Positions 18,002 to 27,375 are shown, counted from the stretch's first letter. The stretch is DNA of 64,000 nt from Micromonospora coriariae (GCF_900091455.1 NZ_LT607412.1:4464001-4528000); one strand, 5' to 3'. Translations and numbers: made by a program. The notes: a model not told the origin generated them from the letters alone.

Positions 18002-18727
18002 ATGGCGGGCCGCATGGTGGTCGGTTCCGCCGCACTGGCCGATCTGGTACGCCCGGCGAGCGCACCCGACCCGGTCGGCGGCCACCGGGTGCTGCCGGTG
18101 GCGCCCGAGCTGACCGGCCTGCTGCCCAACCGGGGTCTACGCCGGGGCAGCACCATCGCGGTCGCCGTCGGCCAGCCCCGACACAGTGGCGGCACCTCGC
18201 TGGTGCTGGCCCTGCTCGCCGAGGCGTCCCGGGCCGGCTCGTGGTGCGCCGTGGTCGGGGTGCCGACGTTCGGCGCGGGCGCGGCCGCCGAGTCGGGCAT
18301 CGCCCTGGACCGGCTCGCCCTGGTGCCGAATCCCGGCCCCGAGTGGGCCACCGTGGTCGCCGCGCTGATCGACGGGGTGGACGTCGTGGTCACCGCCGTG
18401 CCGGCCACGGTCTCCGCCTCGGTCGCCACCCGGCTGGCCGCCCGGGCCCGGCAGCGTGGCAGCGTGCTCGTCCCGTACGGCCGGTGGGACGGCGCGGACG
18501 TGACGCTGCAGGTGGTCCGTGGGGTCTGGGAAGGGCTCGGGTCGGGCCGGGGTCGGCTGCGCCGCCGGGAGGTGACCGTCTCGGCGCGCGGGCGCGGGGC
18601 TGCCGCCCGACCCAAGGAGATCAAGATCTGGCTCCCCGGTGACGAGCTCACCCGGGTGATTCCTCGTACGGTGCCGTCGACCGTGGGCCGCCCGGCCGTG
18701 TCGCTCACCCTGGTCGGTCCGGGATGA
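18002..18727 (+). CDS. imuA: ImuA-type RecA-like mutasome accessory protein
   Basis: A 241-residue protein of the ImuA/SulA-RecA-like group. It has a RecA-fold layout: GLLPNRGLRRGSTIAVAV with the nucleotide-binding region degenerate (GQPRHSGGTS in place of a full Walker A), LDRLALVPNPGPEWATVVAALIDGVDVVV, then a basic C-terminal part. ImuA' helps ImuB and the DnaE2 polymerase in translesion synthesis. It overlaps imuB by 4 nt (ATGA). Sequence conservation in this family is low, so identification depends mainly on its place before imuB and dnaE2. Confidence 0.82.
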   Translation: MAGRMVVGSAALADLVRPASAPDPVGGHRVLPVAPELTGLLPNRGLRRGSTIAVAVGQPRHSGGTSLVLALLAEASRAGSWCAVVGVPTFGAGAAAESGIALDRLALVPNPGPEWATVVAALIDGVDVVVTAVPATVSASVATRLAARARQRGSVLVPYGRWDGADVTLQVVRGVWEGLGSGRGRLRRREVTVSARGRGAAARPKEIKIWLPGDELTRVIPRTVPSTVGRPAVSLTLVGPG

Positions 18728-20352
18728 CCGGCTCGCCGGTGCGGACCCTGCTGCTGTGGTGCCCGGACTGGCCGGTGCTCGCCGCCGAGATCGTCGACGG
18801 GGTGCCGGCCACCGGCCCGGTCGCCGTGCTGCACGCCAACCGGGTGGTCGCCTGCTCCGAGCGCGCCCGCGCCGAGGGGGTGCGCCGGGGGCTGCGCAAG
18901 CGGGAGGCGCAGGGCCGCTGCCCGCAGCTCACCGTCGTGGAGTACGACCCCGGCCGGGACGCCCGGGCGTTCGAGCCGGTGGTCGCCGCGGTGGAGGAGC
19001 TGGTCGCCGGCGTCGAGGTCGTCCGCCCCGGAGCCTGCGCGGTGGCCGCCCGGGGCCCGAGCCGTTACCTCGGCGGCGAGGAGGCGGCCGCCGAGCGGAT
19101 CATCGAGCACATCGCCCAGTCGTGTCTGGTGGAGAGTCAGGTCGGCATCGCCGACGGGGTCTTCGCCGCGGGGCTGGCCGCCCGCGCCGGCCGGGTGGTG
19201 GCGCCGGGCGGCACGCCGGAGTTCCTGGCCGGGCTGCCGGTCGAGGCGCTCGGCCGGTCGGCGCTGGCCGACCTGCTGCGCCGGCTGGGGGTGCGGACCC
19301 TCGGCGACTTCGCCGCGTTGCCGGCCGGCGACGTGCTGGCCCGGTTCGGGTTCGACGGCGCGCTGGCCCACCGGCTGGCCGCCGGGCGGGACCATCGCCC
19401 GCTCGCCGTCCGGCGGCCGCCGGCCGACCTGACGGTGACCTCCGAGCACGACGAGCCGATCGACCGGGTCGACGCGGCGGCGTTCGCCGCCCGCGCGCTG
19501 GCCGAGCAGCTGCACGACCGGCTGGCCGGGCACGGGCTGGCCTGCACCCGGCTCGGCATCGAGGCGGTCACCGCGCACGGGCAGGAGCTGCACCGCGTGT
19601 GGCGGCACGACGGCCTGCTCACCGCCGTGGCCATCGCCGACCGGGTGCGCTGGCAGCTCGACGGATGGCTCTCCGGCAGCAACGGCCGGGCCGGTGCCCG
19701 ACCGGCCCGGCCGACGGTCGGCATCATCCGGTTGCGGTTGGTCCCGGACGGGGTGATCGCCCAGGCCGGCCTGCAGTCCGGCCTCTGGGGGGAGGCCGGT
19801 GAGGAGCGGGAGCGGGCGCACCGGGCGTTGAGCCGGGTGCAGGGCATCCTCGGCCCGGAGGCGGTGGTCACCGCGGTGCTCGGCGGCGGGCGTTCCCCGG
19901 CCGACCAGGTGCGACTGGTGCCGTGGGGCGACGAACGCCTCCCCACGCGTCCCGGTCCGGCACCGCTGCCCGGCGAGCCGATCGTCAGTGCCGGTCGGCC
20001 TGCCGACCGCAGCGCCGGCGGGGTTCCACCGTGGCCCGGCCGGCTGCCGGCGCCCGCGCCGGCTGTGGTGCTGCCCAGCCCGCTCGCCGCGACCGTGCAT
20101 GACGCCGCTGGTGAGGCGGTGGTGATCAGCGCGCGGCTGGCGGTGAGCGCTCCGCCCGCCCGGCTGGTGGTCGGCACCGGTCGGCCGGCGGAGATCGTCG
20201 GCTGGGCCGGTCCGTGGCCGGTGGACGAGCGGTGGTGGGCCCCAGCCGAGGCTCGGCGGCGGGCACGGTTCCAGGTCTGCCTGGCCGACGGCACCGCCCT
20301 GCTGCTCGCCGTCGAGGCCGGGCAGTGGTTGGTGGAGGCGATCTATGACTGA
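18724..20352 (+). CDS. imuB: ImuB, Y-family-like polymerase homologue without catalytic residues
   Basis: A 542-residue Y-family polymerase-like protein. The N-terminal palm reads LLLWCPDWPVLAAE where active enzymes have DxDxFFA, and the usual SLDEA motif is replaced around VRPGACAVAARG, so catalysis is not expected. The little finger region and a C-terminal extension follow, with a likely beta-clamp contact at LQSGLWG, near the mycobacterial QLPLWG. ImuB serves as the hub linking DnaE2, ImuA' and the clamp. It overlaps imuA and is separated from dnaE2 by 108 bp holding an inverted-repeat element. Confidence 0.9.
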   Translation: MTGSPVRTLLLWCPDWPVLAAEIVDGVPATGPVAVLHANRVVACSERARAEGVRRGLRKREAQGRCPQLTVVEYDPGRDARAFEPVVAAVEELVAGVEVVRPGACAVAARGPSRYLGGEEAAAERIIEHIAQSCLVESQVGIADGVFAAGLAARAGRVVAPGGTPEFLAGLPVEALGRSALADLLRRLGVRTLGDFAALPAGDVLARFGFDGALAHRLAAGRDHRPLAVRRPPADLTVTSEHDEPIDRVDAAAFAARALAEQLHDRLAGHGLACTRLGIEAVTAHGQELHRVWRHDGLLTAVAIADRVRWQLDGWLSGSNGRAGARPARPTVGIIRLRLVPDGVIAQAGLQSGLWGEAGEERERAHRALSRVQGILGPEAVVTAVLGGGRSPADQVRLVPWGDERLPTRPGPAPLPGEPIVSAGRPADRSAGGVPPWPGRLPAPAPAVVLPSPLAATVHDAAGEAVVISARLAVSAPPARLVVGTGRPAEIVGWAGPWPVDERWWAPAEARRRARFQVCLADGTALLLAVEAGQWLVEAIYD

Positions 20353-20367
20353 GCATCCAGCCTGGCT

Positions 20368-20444
20368 TGATCGACTCGGCATTCCGGAAGTCGGGGTGTC
20401 CCGCCGACTCGGACAGCCCGACTTCCCGGAGGTCGAGTCGATCA
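20368..20444 (+). repeat. Intergenic inverted-repeat element C between imuB and dnaE2
   Basis: Outer arms TGATCGACTC (20368-20377) and GAGTCGATCA (20435-20444) pair perfectly. Inner arms 20384-20395 and 20417-20429 (CCGG-AAGTCGGG type) pair with one bulged base. The loop includes GCCGACTC. The element ends 16 nt before the dnaE2 start codon and may partly separate dnaE2 expression from imuB. Confidence 0.75.
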
Positions 20445-20460
20445 TGGCGAGGGTGCGGGA

Positions 20461-23400
20461 ATGAGCTTCCACAACCCGAAGATGCCCTGGTCGGAGCTGG
20501 AGCGGGTGCTCTCCGGGCGGGCCGACGGCAGCTCCGGCAGGTCGGGCGGCTCCGGCGAAGGGCGGTCGCGCGACGAGCGGCACCTGCACGTGGTGGATCC
20601 GCTCGCCGTGGACGCCGACGGCGGGGACTCCCCGGCCTGGAGCCGCCGCCGCGAGCAGTACCAGCCGCCGGAGCTGGTCCGCCCCGACGGTGTGGTGCCC
20701 TACGCGGAGCTGCACGCACACACCAACTTCAGCTTCCTCGACGGCGCCAGCCATCCGGAGGAGCTGGCCGAGGAGGCGGCCCGGCTGGGGCTCACCGCAC
20801 TCGCCGTCACCGATCACGACGGCTTCTACGGGGTGGTCCGCTTCGCCGAGGCGGCCCGCGCGCTGGCCCTACCGACCATCTTCGGCGCGGAGCTCTCCCT
20901 CGGGCTGCCCGGTCCGCAGAACGGCGAGCCCGACCCGCACGGCGCGCACCTGCTGGTGCTCGCGCACGGCCACGAGGGGTACGCCCGGCTGGCCACCACC
21001 ATCGCCCGCGCCCAGCTGCGCGGCGGGGAGAAGGGCCGTCCGGTCTACGGGGAGCTGGAGGAGGTCGCCGCCGAGCTGCGCGACCACGTGCTGGTGCTGA
21101 CCGGCTGCCGCAAGGGCCACGTGCCGGCGGCGCTGCTCACCGAGGGGGTGGACGCGGCGGCCCGGGAGCTGGACCGGCTGACCGCGCTCTTCGGCGCGGA
21201 GACGGTGGCGGTGGAGCTGACCGACCACGGCCACCCCGTCGACGCCGACCGCAACGACGCGCTCGCCGACCTGGCCGCCGCGGCCGGGCTGCCGACGGTG
21301 GCCAGCAACAACGTGCACTACGCCAGCCCCGGCCGGCGACGACTGGCCACCACGGTCGCCGCCGTCCGGGCCCGGCGCAGCCTGGACGAGATCGACGGCT
21401 GGCTGCCCGCGGCGGCCACCGCCCACCTGCGCAGCGGCGCGGAGATGGCGGCCCGGTTCGCCGCGTATCCGGGCGCGGTGGCCCGGGCCGCCGAGTTCGG
21501 CGCCGAGCTGGCCTTCGACCTCCAACTGGTCGCGCCGCAGCTGCCGGCGTACCCGGTGCCGCCGGGGCACACCGAGATGAGCTGGCTGCGGAAACTGACC
21601 GCGGACGGGGCACGGGAGCGTTACGGCCCTCCACAGGCGCACCCGACGGCGTACGCGCAGCTCGACCACGAGCTGAACATGATCGAGGAGCTGGGCTTCC
21701 CCGGCTACTTCCTGGTGGTCTACGACATCGTCGCGTTCTGCCGGAAGCAGGACATCTACTGCCAGGGTCGGGGCTCGGCGGCCAACTCGGCGGTCTGCTA
21801 CGCGCTGCGGATCACCAACGTGGACGCCGTCCGGCACCGTCTGCTCTTCGAGCGCTTCCTCGCCCCGGAGCGGGACGGCCCGCCGGACATCGACGTGGAC
21901 ATCGAGTCCGACCGCCGGGAGGAGGTGATCCAGCACGTCTACACCCGCTACGGCCGGGAGCACGCCGCCCAGGTCGCCAACGTCATCTCCTACCGACCCC
22001 GGTCGGCGGTGCGGGACGTGGCCAAGGCGTTCGGGTTCTCACCCGGCCAGCAGGACGCCTGGAGCAAGCAGATCGACAGGTGGGGCTCGGTCGCCACGGT
22101 CGACGTCGAGGACATCCCCGAGCAGGTGGTGGAGTACGCCAACGAGTTGCAGACGTTCCCCCGGCACCTGGGCATCCACTCCGGCGGCATGGTGATCTGC
22201 GACCGGCCGGTGATCGAGGTCTGCCCGGTGGAGTGGGGGCGGATGCCCGGACGCAGCGTGCTCCAGTGGGACAAGGACGACTGCGCCGCGGTCGGTCTGG
22301 TCAAGTTCGACCTGCTGGGGCTCGGCATGCTCTCCGCGCTGCACTACGGCTACGACATGATCGGGTCCCGGCTCGACCTCGGCGACATGACGCTGGACGA
22401 CCCGGAGGTCTACGACATGCTCTGCCGGGCGGACTCGGTCGGGGTGTTCCAGGTGGAGAGCCGCGCCCAGATGGCCACCCTGCCCCGGCTCAAGCCCCGC
22501 GAGTTCTACGACCTGGTGGTCGAGGTGGCGCTGATCCGGCCCGGCCCGATCCAGGGCGGCTCGGTGCACCCGTTCATCCGGCGCAAGAACGGCCTGGAGC
22601 CGGTGACCTTCGCGCACCCGCTGATGCGCAACGCGCTGGAGAAGACCCTGGGTGTGCCGCTGTTCCAGGAGCAGCTGATGCAGCTCGCCATCGACCTGGC
22701 CGGCTTCGACGCGGCCGAGGCCGACCAGCTGCGCCGGGCGATGGGCGCCAAACGCTCGGTCGAGCGGATGACCCGCATCGCCGACCGGCTCTACGCCGGG
22801 ATGGCCGAGCGGGGCATCACCGGCGAGCTGGCCGACGACGTCTACCGCAAGCTCACCGCGTTCGCCAGCTACGGCTTTCCGGAGAGCCACGCGATGAGCT
22901 TCGCCTACCTGGTCTACGCCAGCTCCTGGCTCAAGCGGTACCACCCGGCGCCGTTCCTGGCCGCGCTGCTGAATGCCCAGCCGATGGGCTTCTACTCCCC
23001 ACAGACCCTGGTGGACGACGCGCGCCGGCACGGGGTGGAGGTACGCCGCCCGGACATCAACGCCAGCGGGTCGAAGGCGGTGCTGGAGTCCACCCCGGAC
23101 ACCCGGTGGGGCAGCGGGCCGGGGGAGCCGCCGCACGCCTGGGGGCTGGGCGGCCCGGCTGTCCGGCTCGGGCTGTCCGGCGTGCGGACCCTCGGCGTCG
23201 AGGTGGCCGAGCGGATCGAGGCCGAACGGGCGGCCGGTGGACCGTACCGGGACATGCCGGACCTGGCCCGGCGGGTCGGTCTCACCGCCGCGCAGCTGGA
23301 GGCGCTGGCCACCGCGGACGCCTTCGCCTGTTTCGGGCTGACCCGGCGGGAGGCGCTCTGGGCTGCCGGCGCGGCGGCCCAGGACCGGCCGGGTCGGCTG

Positions 23401-23856
23401 CCCGGCACGGTGACCGGCGCGGCGGCACCCACGCTGCCCGGGATGGAGGCGGTGGATCGGCTGGTCGCCGACGTGTGGGCCACCGGGTTGTCGCCGGAGA
23501 GCCATCCGGCCCGGTTCATCCGGGGTCAGCTCGACGTGCTCGGCGCGGTGCCGATCGCCCGGCTCGGCCGGGTGGAGCCCGGGCAGCGGATCCGGGTCGG
23601 CGGCATCGTCACCCACCGGCAGCGCCCGGCGACCGCGGGCGGGGTCACCTTCCTCAACCTGGAGGACGAGACCGGGATGCTCAACGTCACCTGCTCGCCG
23701 GGGCTGTGGCAGCGCTACCGGCGGGTGGCCCGGACCAGCGCCGCGCTGGTGGTCCGGGGGCGGCTGGAGCGGAATGAGGGGGTGACCAACCTCGTTGCCG
23801 ACCGGCTGGACGCCATCGACCCGCCGGTCAGTCCCGCATCCCGTGACTTCCGGTGA
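20461..23856 (+). CDS. dnaE2: Error-prone DNA polymerase III alpha subunit DnaE2
   Basis: A 1131-residue C-family polymerase of the DnaE2/ImuC type, the translesion polymerase of the actinobacterial mutasome. The PHP domain begins with YAELHAHTNFSFLDGASHP and AVTDHDGFYG; the palm has GRGSAANS and the catalytic aspartates in PDIDVDIE (about residue 477); the thumb/fingers include KYGKFG-type FASYGFPESHAMSFAYL; an OB fold closes the C-terminus (VGGIVTHRQRP, LNLEDETGMLNV). Start ATG at 20461 gives the usual MSFHNPKMPWSELE. Slightly long for the family because of a Gly/Ser-rich N-terminal linker. Confidence 0.95.
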   Translation: MSFHNPKMPWSELERVLSGRADGSSGRSGGSGEGRSRDERHLHVVDPLAVDADGGDSPAWSRRREQYQPPELVRPDGVVPYAELHAHTNFSFLDGASHPEELAEEAARLGLTALAVTDHDGFYGVVRFAEAARALALPTIFGAELSLGLPGPQNGEPDPHGAHLLVLAHGHEGYARLATTIARAQLRGGEKGRPVYGELEEVAAELRDHVLVLTGCRKGHVPAALLTEGVDAAARELDRLTALFGAETVAVELTDHGHPVDADRNDALADLAAAAGLPTVASNNVHYASPGRRRLATTVAAVRARRSLDEIDGWLPAAATAHLRSGAEMAARFAAYPGAVARAAEFGAELAFDLQLVAPQLPAYPVPPGHTEMSWLRKLTADGARERYGPPQAHPTAYAQLDHELNMIEELGFPGYFLVVYDIVAFCRKQDIYCQGRGSAANSAVCYALRITNVDAVRHRLLFERFLAPERDGPPDIDVDIESDRREEVIQHVYTRYGREHAAQVANVISYRPRSAVRDVAKAFGFSPGQQDAWSKQIDRWGSVATVDVEDIPEQVVEYANELQTFPRHLGIHSGGMVICDRPVIEVCPVEWGRMPGRSVLQWDKDDCAAVGLVKFDLLGLGMLSALHYGYDMIGSRLDLGDMTLDDPEVYDMLCRADSVGVFQVESRAQMATLPRLKPREFYDLVVEVALIRPGPIQGGSVHPFIRRKNGLEPVTFAHPLMRNALEKTLGVPLFQEQLMQLAIDLAGFDAAEADQLRRAMGAKRSVERMTRIADRLYAGMAERGITGELADDVYRKLTAFASYGFPESHAMSFAYLVYASSWLKRYHPAPFLAALLNAQPMGFYSPQTLVDDARRHGVEVRRPDINASGSKAVLESTPDTRWGSGPGEPPHAWGLGGPAVRLGLSGVRTLGVEVAERIEAERAAGGPYRDMPDLARRVGLTAAQLEALATADAFACFGLTRREALWAAGAAAQDRPGRLPGTVTGAAAPTLPGMEAVDRLVADVWATGLSPESHPARFIRGQLDVLGAVPIARLGRVEPGQRIRVGGIVTHRQRPATAGGVTFLNLEDETGMLNVTCSPGLWQRYRRVARTSAALVVRGRLERNEGVTNLVADRLDAIDPPVSPASRDFR

Positions 23857-23951
23857 CCGGCACGCCTCGGCCTCCCAGGTTTGGAAATCCGGAGAAGAGG
23901 AGAAGTGCAGGTCGCGCGGGCAGGGTGGCCCGTGCGAATCGGGAGGGTTTC

Positions 23952-25301
23952 ATGTCACGGACAGTGCGGGCGACCGCGTTCGTCGGGGTGCTCACCCTGG
24001 CGCTCAGCGGGTGCGGGGGAGTCGGCGGCGGCAGCGACGCGAGTGGCGGCACCGCCACCAAGGGTGCGCTCAGCACTATGGGTTTCGGCTTCTCCGACGA
24101 GATCGCCACCACCCGCGTCGACGCGTTCAAGCGGGACCACCCGGACGTCGACCTGAAGGTCACCGAGGGCAGCTTCGACGAGCAGCAGTTCCTCTCCGCT
24201 GTCGCCTCGGGCAATCCACCGGACCTGGTCTACATGGACCGCAAGCTGATCGGCACGTACGCCAAGCGCGGTTCGATCCAGCCGCTCACCGACTGCGTCA
24301 AGAAGCAGGACATCGACCTGGAGCAGTACCGGCCGGCCGCCCGCGCCCAGGTCACCCTGGACGGCACCGTCTACGGCATTCCGGAGTTCTCCACCGTCCG
24401 GGTGGTCTACCTGAACGAGGGGTTGCTCAAGAAGGCCGGGATGACCGCCGACCAGGTCAACCTGGCCGACTGGGCGGCGCTGCCCGGGCTCAACGCCAGG
24501 CTGGCCACGGTGTCCGGTGGCAGGCTCTCCCGGATCGGCATCGACCCGAAGATCCCCGAGTTCCTGCCGATGTGGGCCAAGGCCAACGGTGTCGACATGC
24601 TCTCCGCCGACGGCCGCACCGCCAAGTTGGACGACCCGAAGGTGATCGAGGCGCTGACCACCGGGGTGAACCTGATCCAGCAGCAGGGTGGTTGGGGCAG
24701 GTTCAAGTCGTTCCGGGACACCTTCGACTTCTTCGGCGCGCAGAACCCGCTGTCGAAGAACCAGATCGTGGCGTGGCCGATGGAGGAGTGGTTCCTCAAC
24801 CAGGCCGCCAAGAACAGCCCGGACGCCGAGCTGGTGGTCAAGCCGTTCGTGGATCGGCAGGGCAAGCCGCTGACCCAGTCCGCCGGGCAGGCCTGGGTGA
24901 TCACCAAGGGCGCGAAGAACCCGGACGCCGCGTGCGCCTTCGTCAAGCAGATGACCGCCACCGACACCTGGCTGGCCGCCGCGAAGGCCCGGGCGGACGC
25001 CCGCAAGTCCGCCGGTCAGCCGTTCACCGGCGTCTACACGGCCAACGTCGAGGCGGACAAGCGGATCTTCGACGAGCTGTACCAGCCGACCGGCAACAAG
25101 CGCTTCGACGACGCGGTGGCCACCATCCGTTCGGTGCAGGACGCCGCGTTCGCGATGCCCGCCTCGCCGGCGGGCGCGGAGTTCGACAAGGCGTACTACG
25201 ACGCGGTCAACCGGGTGCTCGCCGGCCAGGCGCAGCCCGCGCAGGCGTTGCGGCGGGCCCAGCAGGAGGCCACCGCCGCGCTGGACAAGGCCGCGAAGTA
25301 G
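23952..25301 (+). CDS. ABC transporter sugar-binding lipoprotein
   Basis: A 449-residue extracellular solute-binding protein of family 1. The signal peptide ends in a lipobox, LALSGC, so it should be lipid-anchored at the outer face of the membrane. The mature part has a family 1 pattern: VDAFKRDHPDVDLKV, SGNPPDLVYMD, VYGIPEFSTVRVVYLNEGLLKKAGM and WVITKGAKNPDAACAFVKQM. Ligands of this family are usually oligosaccharides or polyols; the substrate cannot be named. ATG at 23952 with GGGAGGG upstream is chosen over a longer frame. Two permease genes follow. Confidence 0.92.
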   Translation: MSRTVRATAFVGVLTLALSGCGGVGGGSDASGGTATKGALSTMGFGFSDEIATTRVDAFKRDHPDVDLKVTEGSFDEQQFLSAVASGNPPDLVYMDRKLIGTYAKRGSIQPLTDCVKKQDIDLEQYRPAARAQVTLDGTVYGIPEFSTVRVVYLNEGLLKKAGMTADQVNLADWAALPGLNARLATVSGGRLSRIGIDPKIPEFLPMWAKANGVDMLSADGRTAKLDDPKVIEALTTGVNLIQQQGGWGRFKSFRDTFDFFGAQNPLSKNQIVAWPMEEWFLNQAAKNSPDAELVVKPFVDRQGKPLTQSAGQAWVITKGAKNPDAACAFVKQMTATDTWLAAAKARADARKSAGQPFTGVYTANVEADKRIFDELYQPTGNKRFDDAVATIRSVQDAAFAMPASPAGAEFDKAYYDAVNRVLAGQAQPAQALRRAQQEATAALDKAAK

Positions 25302-25307
25302 TCCGCG

Positions 25308-26255
25308 ATGGCCACCGTCACCGCTCCCGCTCCGGGCCGGCGCCGTCGTACGCCGCTGGCCCGGCGGGAGGCGCGCTGGGCGTACCTCTTCCTGGCGCCG
25401 TGGATCATCGGGTTCCTGGTCTTCTACGCGGGCCCGATGATCGCCAGCCTCTGGCTGAGCTTCACCGAGTACGACGTGATCAACCCGCCGGAGTACACCG
25501 GGCTGGACAACTACCGGGAGCTGATGAGTGACCCGGCGGTGGCCCGCAGCCTGGGCAACACCGTCTACTACACGGCGCTGCACGTACCGCTGGTGATGCT
25601 GATCTCGCTCGGCCTGGCGCTGCTGCTCAAGCGGGTCGGTCGGTTGCAGGGCTTCTTCCGCACCGTCTTCTATCTGCCGGTGATGACCCCGGCGGTGGCG
25701 GTCGGCATCCTGTTCCTGCTGCTGCTCAACACCCAGGACGGCCTGATCAACCGGACGCTCGGCCTGGTCGGGATCGACGGTCCGAGCTGGACCACCGACC
25801 CGGGCTGGGTGATGCCCGGCATCATCCTGATGAGCCTGTGGAGCCTCGGCTCCACGGTGATCATCTACCTGGCCGCGTTGCAGAACGTGCCCCGTGACCT
25901 GTACGAGGCGGCCGCCATCGACGGTGCCGGCGCCTGGGCGCGGTTCCGCTCGGTCACCCTGCCGATGATCTCCGGCGCGCTGTTCTTCACGCTGATCGTC
26001 AACACGATCGCGTCGCTGCAGATGTTCACCGAGGTCTACACCATGTACTTCGGCAACCGGGAGACGCAGAACTCGTTCAACAGCGACGCGGCCACCTTCT
26101 ACGTCATCCACCTGTTCCAGGAGGCGTTCCAGTTCCTGCACATGGGCTTCGCCTCGGCGATGGCCTGGCTGCTCTTCGTGATTATCTTGATCATCACGCT
26201 GGTACAGGTGAAACTCAGCAACCGGTTCGTGTACTACGAGGGAGAAGACAAGTGA
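25308..26255 (+). CDS. ABC sugar transporter permease (MalF/UgpA-like)
   Basis: A 315-residue permease with six predicted membrane helices, starting at WAYLFLAPWIIGFLVFYAGP. The EAA loop that docks the ATPase is YEAAAIDGAGAWARFRSVTLPMI. It lies 6 nt after the binding-protein gene. Its stop codon overlaps the GTG of a 58-codon small gene (GTGA), so the second permease is not directly adjacent. Confidence 0.93.
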   Translation: MATVTAPAPGRRRRTPLARREARWAYLFLAPWIIGFLVFYAGPMIASLWLSFTEYDVINPPEYTGLDNYRELMSDPAVARSLGNTVYYTALHVPLVMLISLGLALLLKRVGRLQGFFRTVFYLPVMTPAVAVGILFLLLLNTQDGLINRTLGLVGIDGPSWTTDPGWVMPGIILMSLWSLGSTVIIYLAALQNVPRDLYEAAAIDGAGAWARFRSVTLPMISGALFFTLIVNTIASLQMFTEVYTMYFGNRETQNSFNSDAATFYVIHLFQEAFQFLHMGFASAMAWLLFVIILIITLVQVKLSNRFVYYEGEDK

Positions 26256-26428
26256 CTCCGATGATCGGCCACAACGGCGTGGCCAACGCGCGACGCACCC
26301 GGCTGACCGCGGGCTGGGTGCCCGAGCAGCACCTCGAGCCGCGCGAGTACCAGCTCACCGACGGCCCGGTGGCCAACGCCCGACGGTCCCGGGCCGAGGA
26401 CGATCCGGCGGCTGGGGCCGAGTCGTGA
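26252..26428 (+). CDS. Small 58-aa gene fitted between the two permease genes
   Basis: A GTG-started frame of 58 residues whose start overlaps the upstream permease stop (GTGA) and whose stop overlaps the downstream permease start (GTGA). That double 4-nt overlap is strong evidence for translation. The product is soluble and charged, with an internal repeat, GVANARRTRL near residue 9 and PVANARRSRA near residue 39, separated by a Tyr/Glu-rich segment (EPREYQLTD). I do not recognise a family. An accessory or regulatory role in the transporter is inferred only from position. Confidence 0.7.
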   Translation: MTPMIGHNGVANARRTRLTAGWVPEQHLEPREYQLTDGPVANARRSRAEDDPAAGAES

Positions 26429-27348
26429 CCACCGCCGTCGAGCGGGGCGCCGCTCCGCCGGTGCCCGGCATCTCGCCGGCCCGGCCGGCGGTGCCCCGGT
26501 CGGCGGCCGGTGAGGGCCGCCGGCCACTCTGGCAGCGGGTGCTCTTCGTGGCGGCGCTGGTCGGTGCCGCGGTGGTCTTCATGCTGCCGTTCGTCTGGCT
26601 GATCAGCGCCTCACTGCGCCCCCGCGAGTACGTCTTCGCCCCGGGCTTCCTGCCGGTCCCGTTCGCTCCGGAGAACTACGCCGAGGCCTGGCGGGCCGTG
26701 CCGCTGCTGACCTGGTTCGGAAACAGCGTGGTGGTCGGCGTGGCCGCCGCCGCGGCGGTGACCCTCTCCAGCGCCTGGGTGGCCTTCGGCTTCGCCTACT
26801 TCCGCTTCCCCGGCCGCAACCTGCTCTTCGGGCTGGTCCTGGCGACCATGATGCTGCCGTTCGCGGTCACCATGATCCCGACGTACCTGATCTGGTCGGA
26901 CCTGGGGCTCACCGACACCCAGGTGCCACTCTGGGCGGGCAACCTGTTCGGCTCGGCGTTCTACATCTTCCTGCTGCGGCAGTTCCTGCTCTCGTTGCCC
27001 CGGGAGTACTTCGAGGCCGCCCGGGTGGACGGGGCGAGCTATCCGCAGCTGTTCTGGAAGATGGCGTTCCCGCTGATCCGGCCGGCGCTGCTGGTCGCCT
27101 TCGTCTTCGAGTTCAAGGCCAGCTGGACGGACCTGCTCAAGCCACTGATCTACCTGCGCAACGAGCAGCTCTACACCCTGCCGCGCGGGCTCAAGGTGGT
27201 GCTGGACAGGTTCGGCTACGGCGGCGAGCAGCAGTGGGAGATCGTGCTCGCCGGGAGCGTGCTGGCCACCGTACCGATGATCATCCTGTTCTTCCTGGCC
27301 CAGCGGCACTTCGTCGAGGGCATCGCCACCACCGGCCGCAAGGGTTGA
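26425..27348 (+). CDS. ABC sugar transporter permease (MalG/UgpE-like)
   Basis: A 307-residue second permease with a cytoplasmic N-terminal tail rich in Pro/Ala and six membrane helices from about residue 38. The EAA motif reads FEAARVDGASYPQLFWKMAFPLI. The GTG start overlaps the small gene's stop. No ATPase gene follows, which is common in actinobacteria where one MsiK-type ATPase serves several sugar importers. The operon appears to end here, since a methyltransferase with its own promoter follows. Confidence 0.93.
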   Translation: MTTAVERGAAPPVPGISPARPAVPRSAAGEGRRPLWQRVLFVAALVGAAVVFMLPFVWLISASLRPREYVFAPGFLPVPFAPENYAEAWRAVPLLTWFGNSVVVGVAAAAAVTLSSAWVAFGFAYFRFPGRNLLFGLVLATMMLPFAVTMIPTYLIWSDLGLTDTQVPLWAGNLFGSAFYIFLLRQFLLSLPREYFEAARVDGASYPQLFWKMAFPLIRPALLVAFVFEFKASWTDLLKPLIYLRNEQLYTLPRGLKVVLDRFGYGGEQQWEIVLAGSVLATVPMIILFFLAQRHFVEGIATTGRKG

Positions 27349-27362
27349 GTGGACCGGGTGAC

Positions 27363-27368
27363 TAGGCT
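27363..27368 (+). promoter_or_regulatory. -10 box of the methyltransferase gene, leaderless arrangement
   Basis: TAGGCT lies 7 nt before an in-frame GTG at 27376, favouring this codon over the GTG at 27349 that abuts the permease stop. Confidence 0.4.
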
Positions 27369-27375
27369 CGACCGG

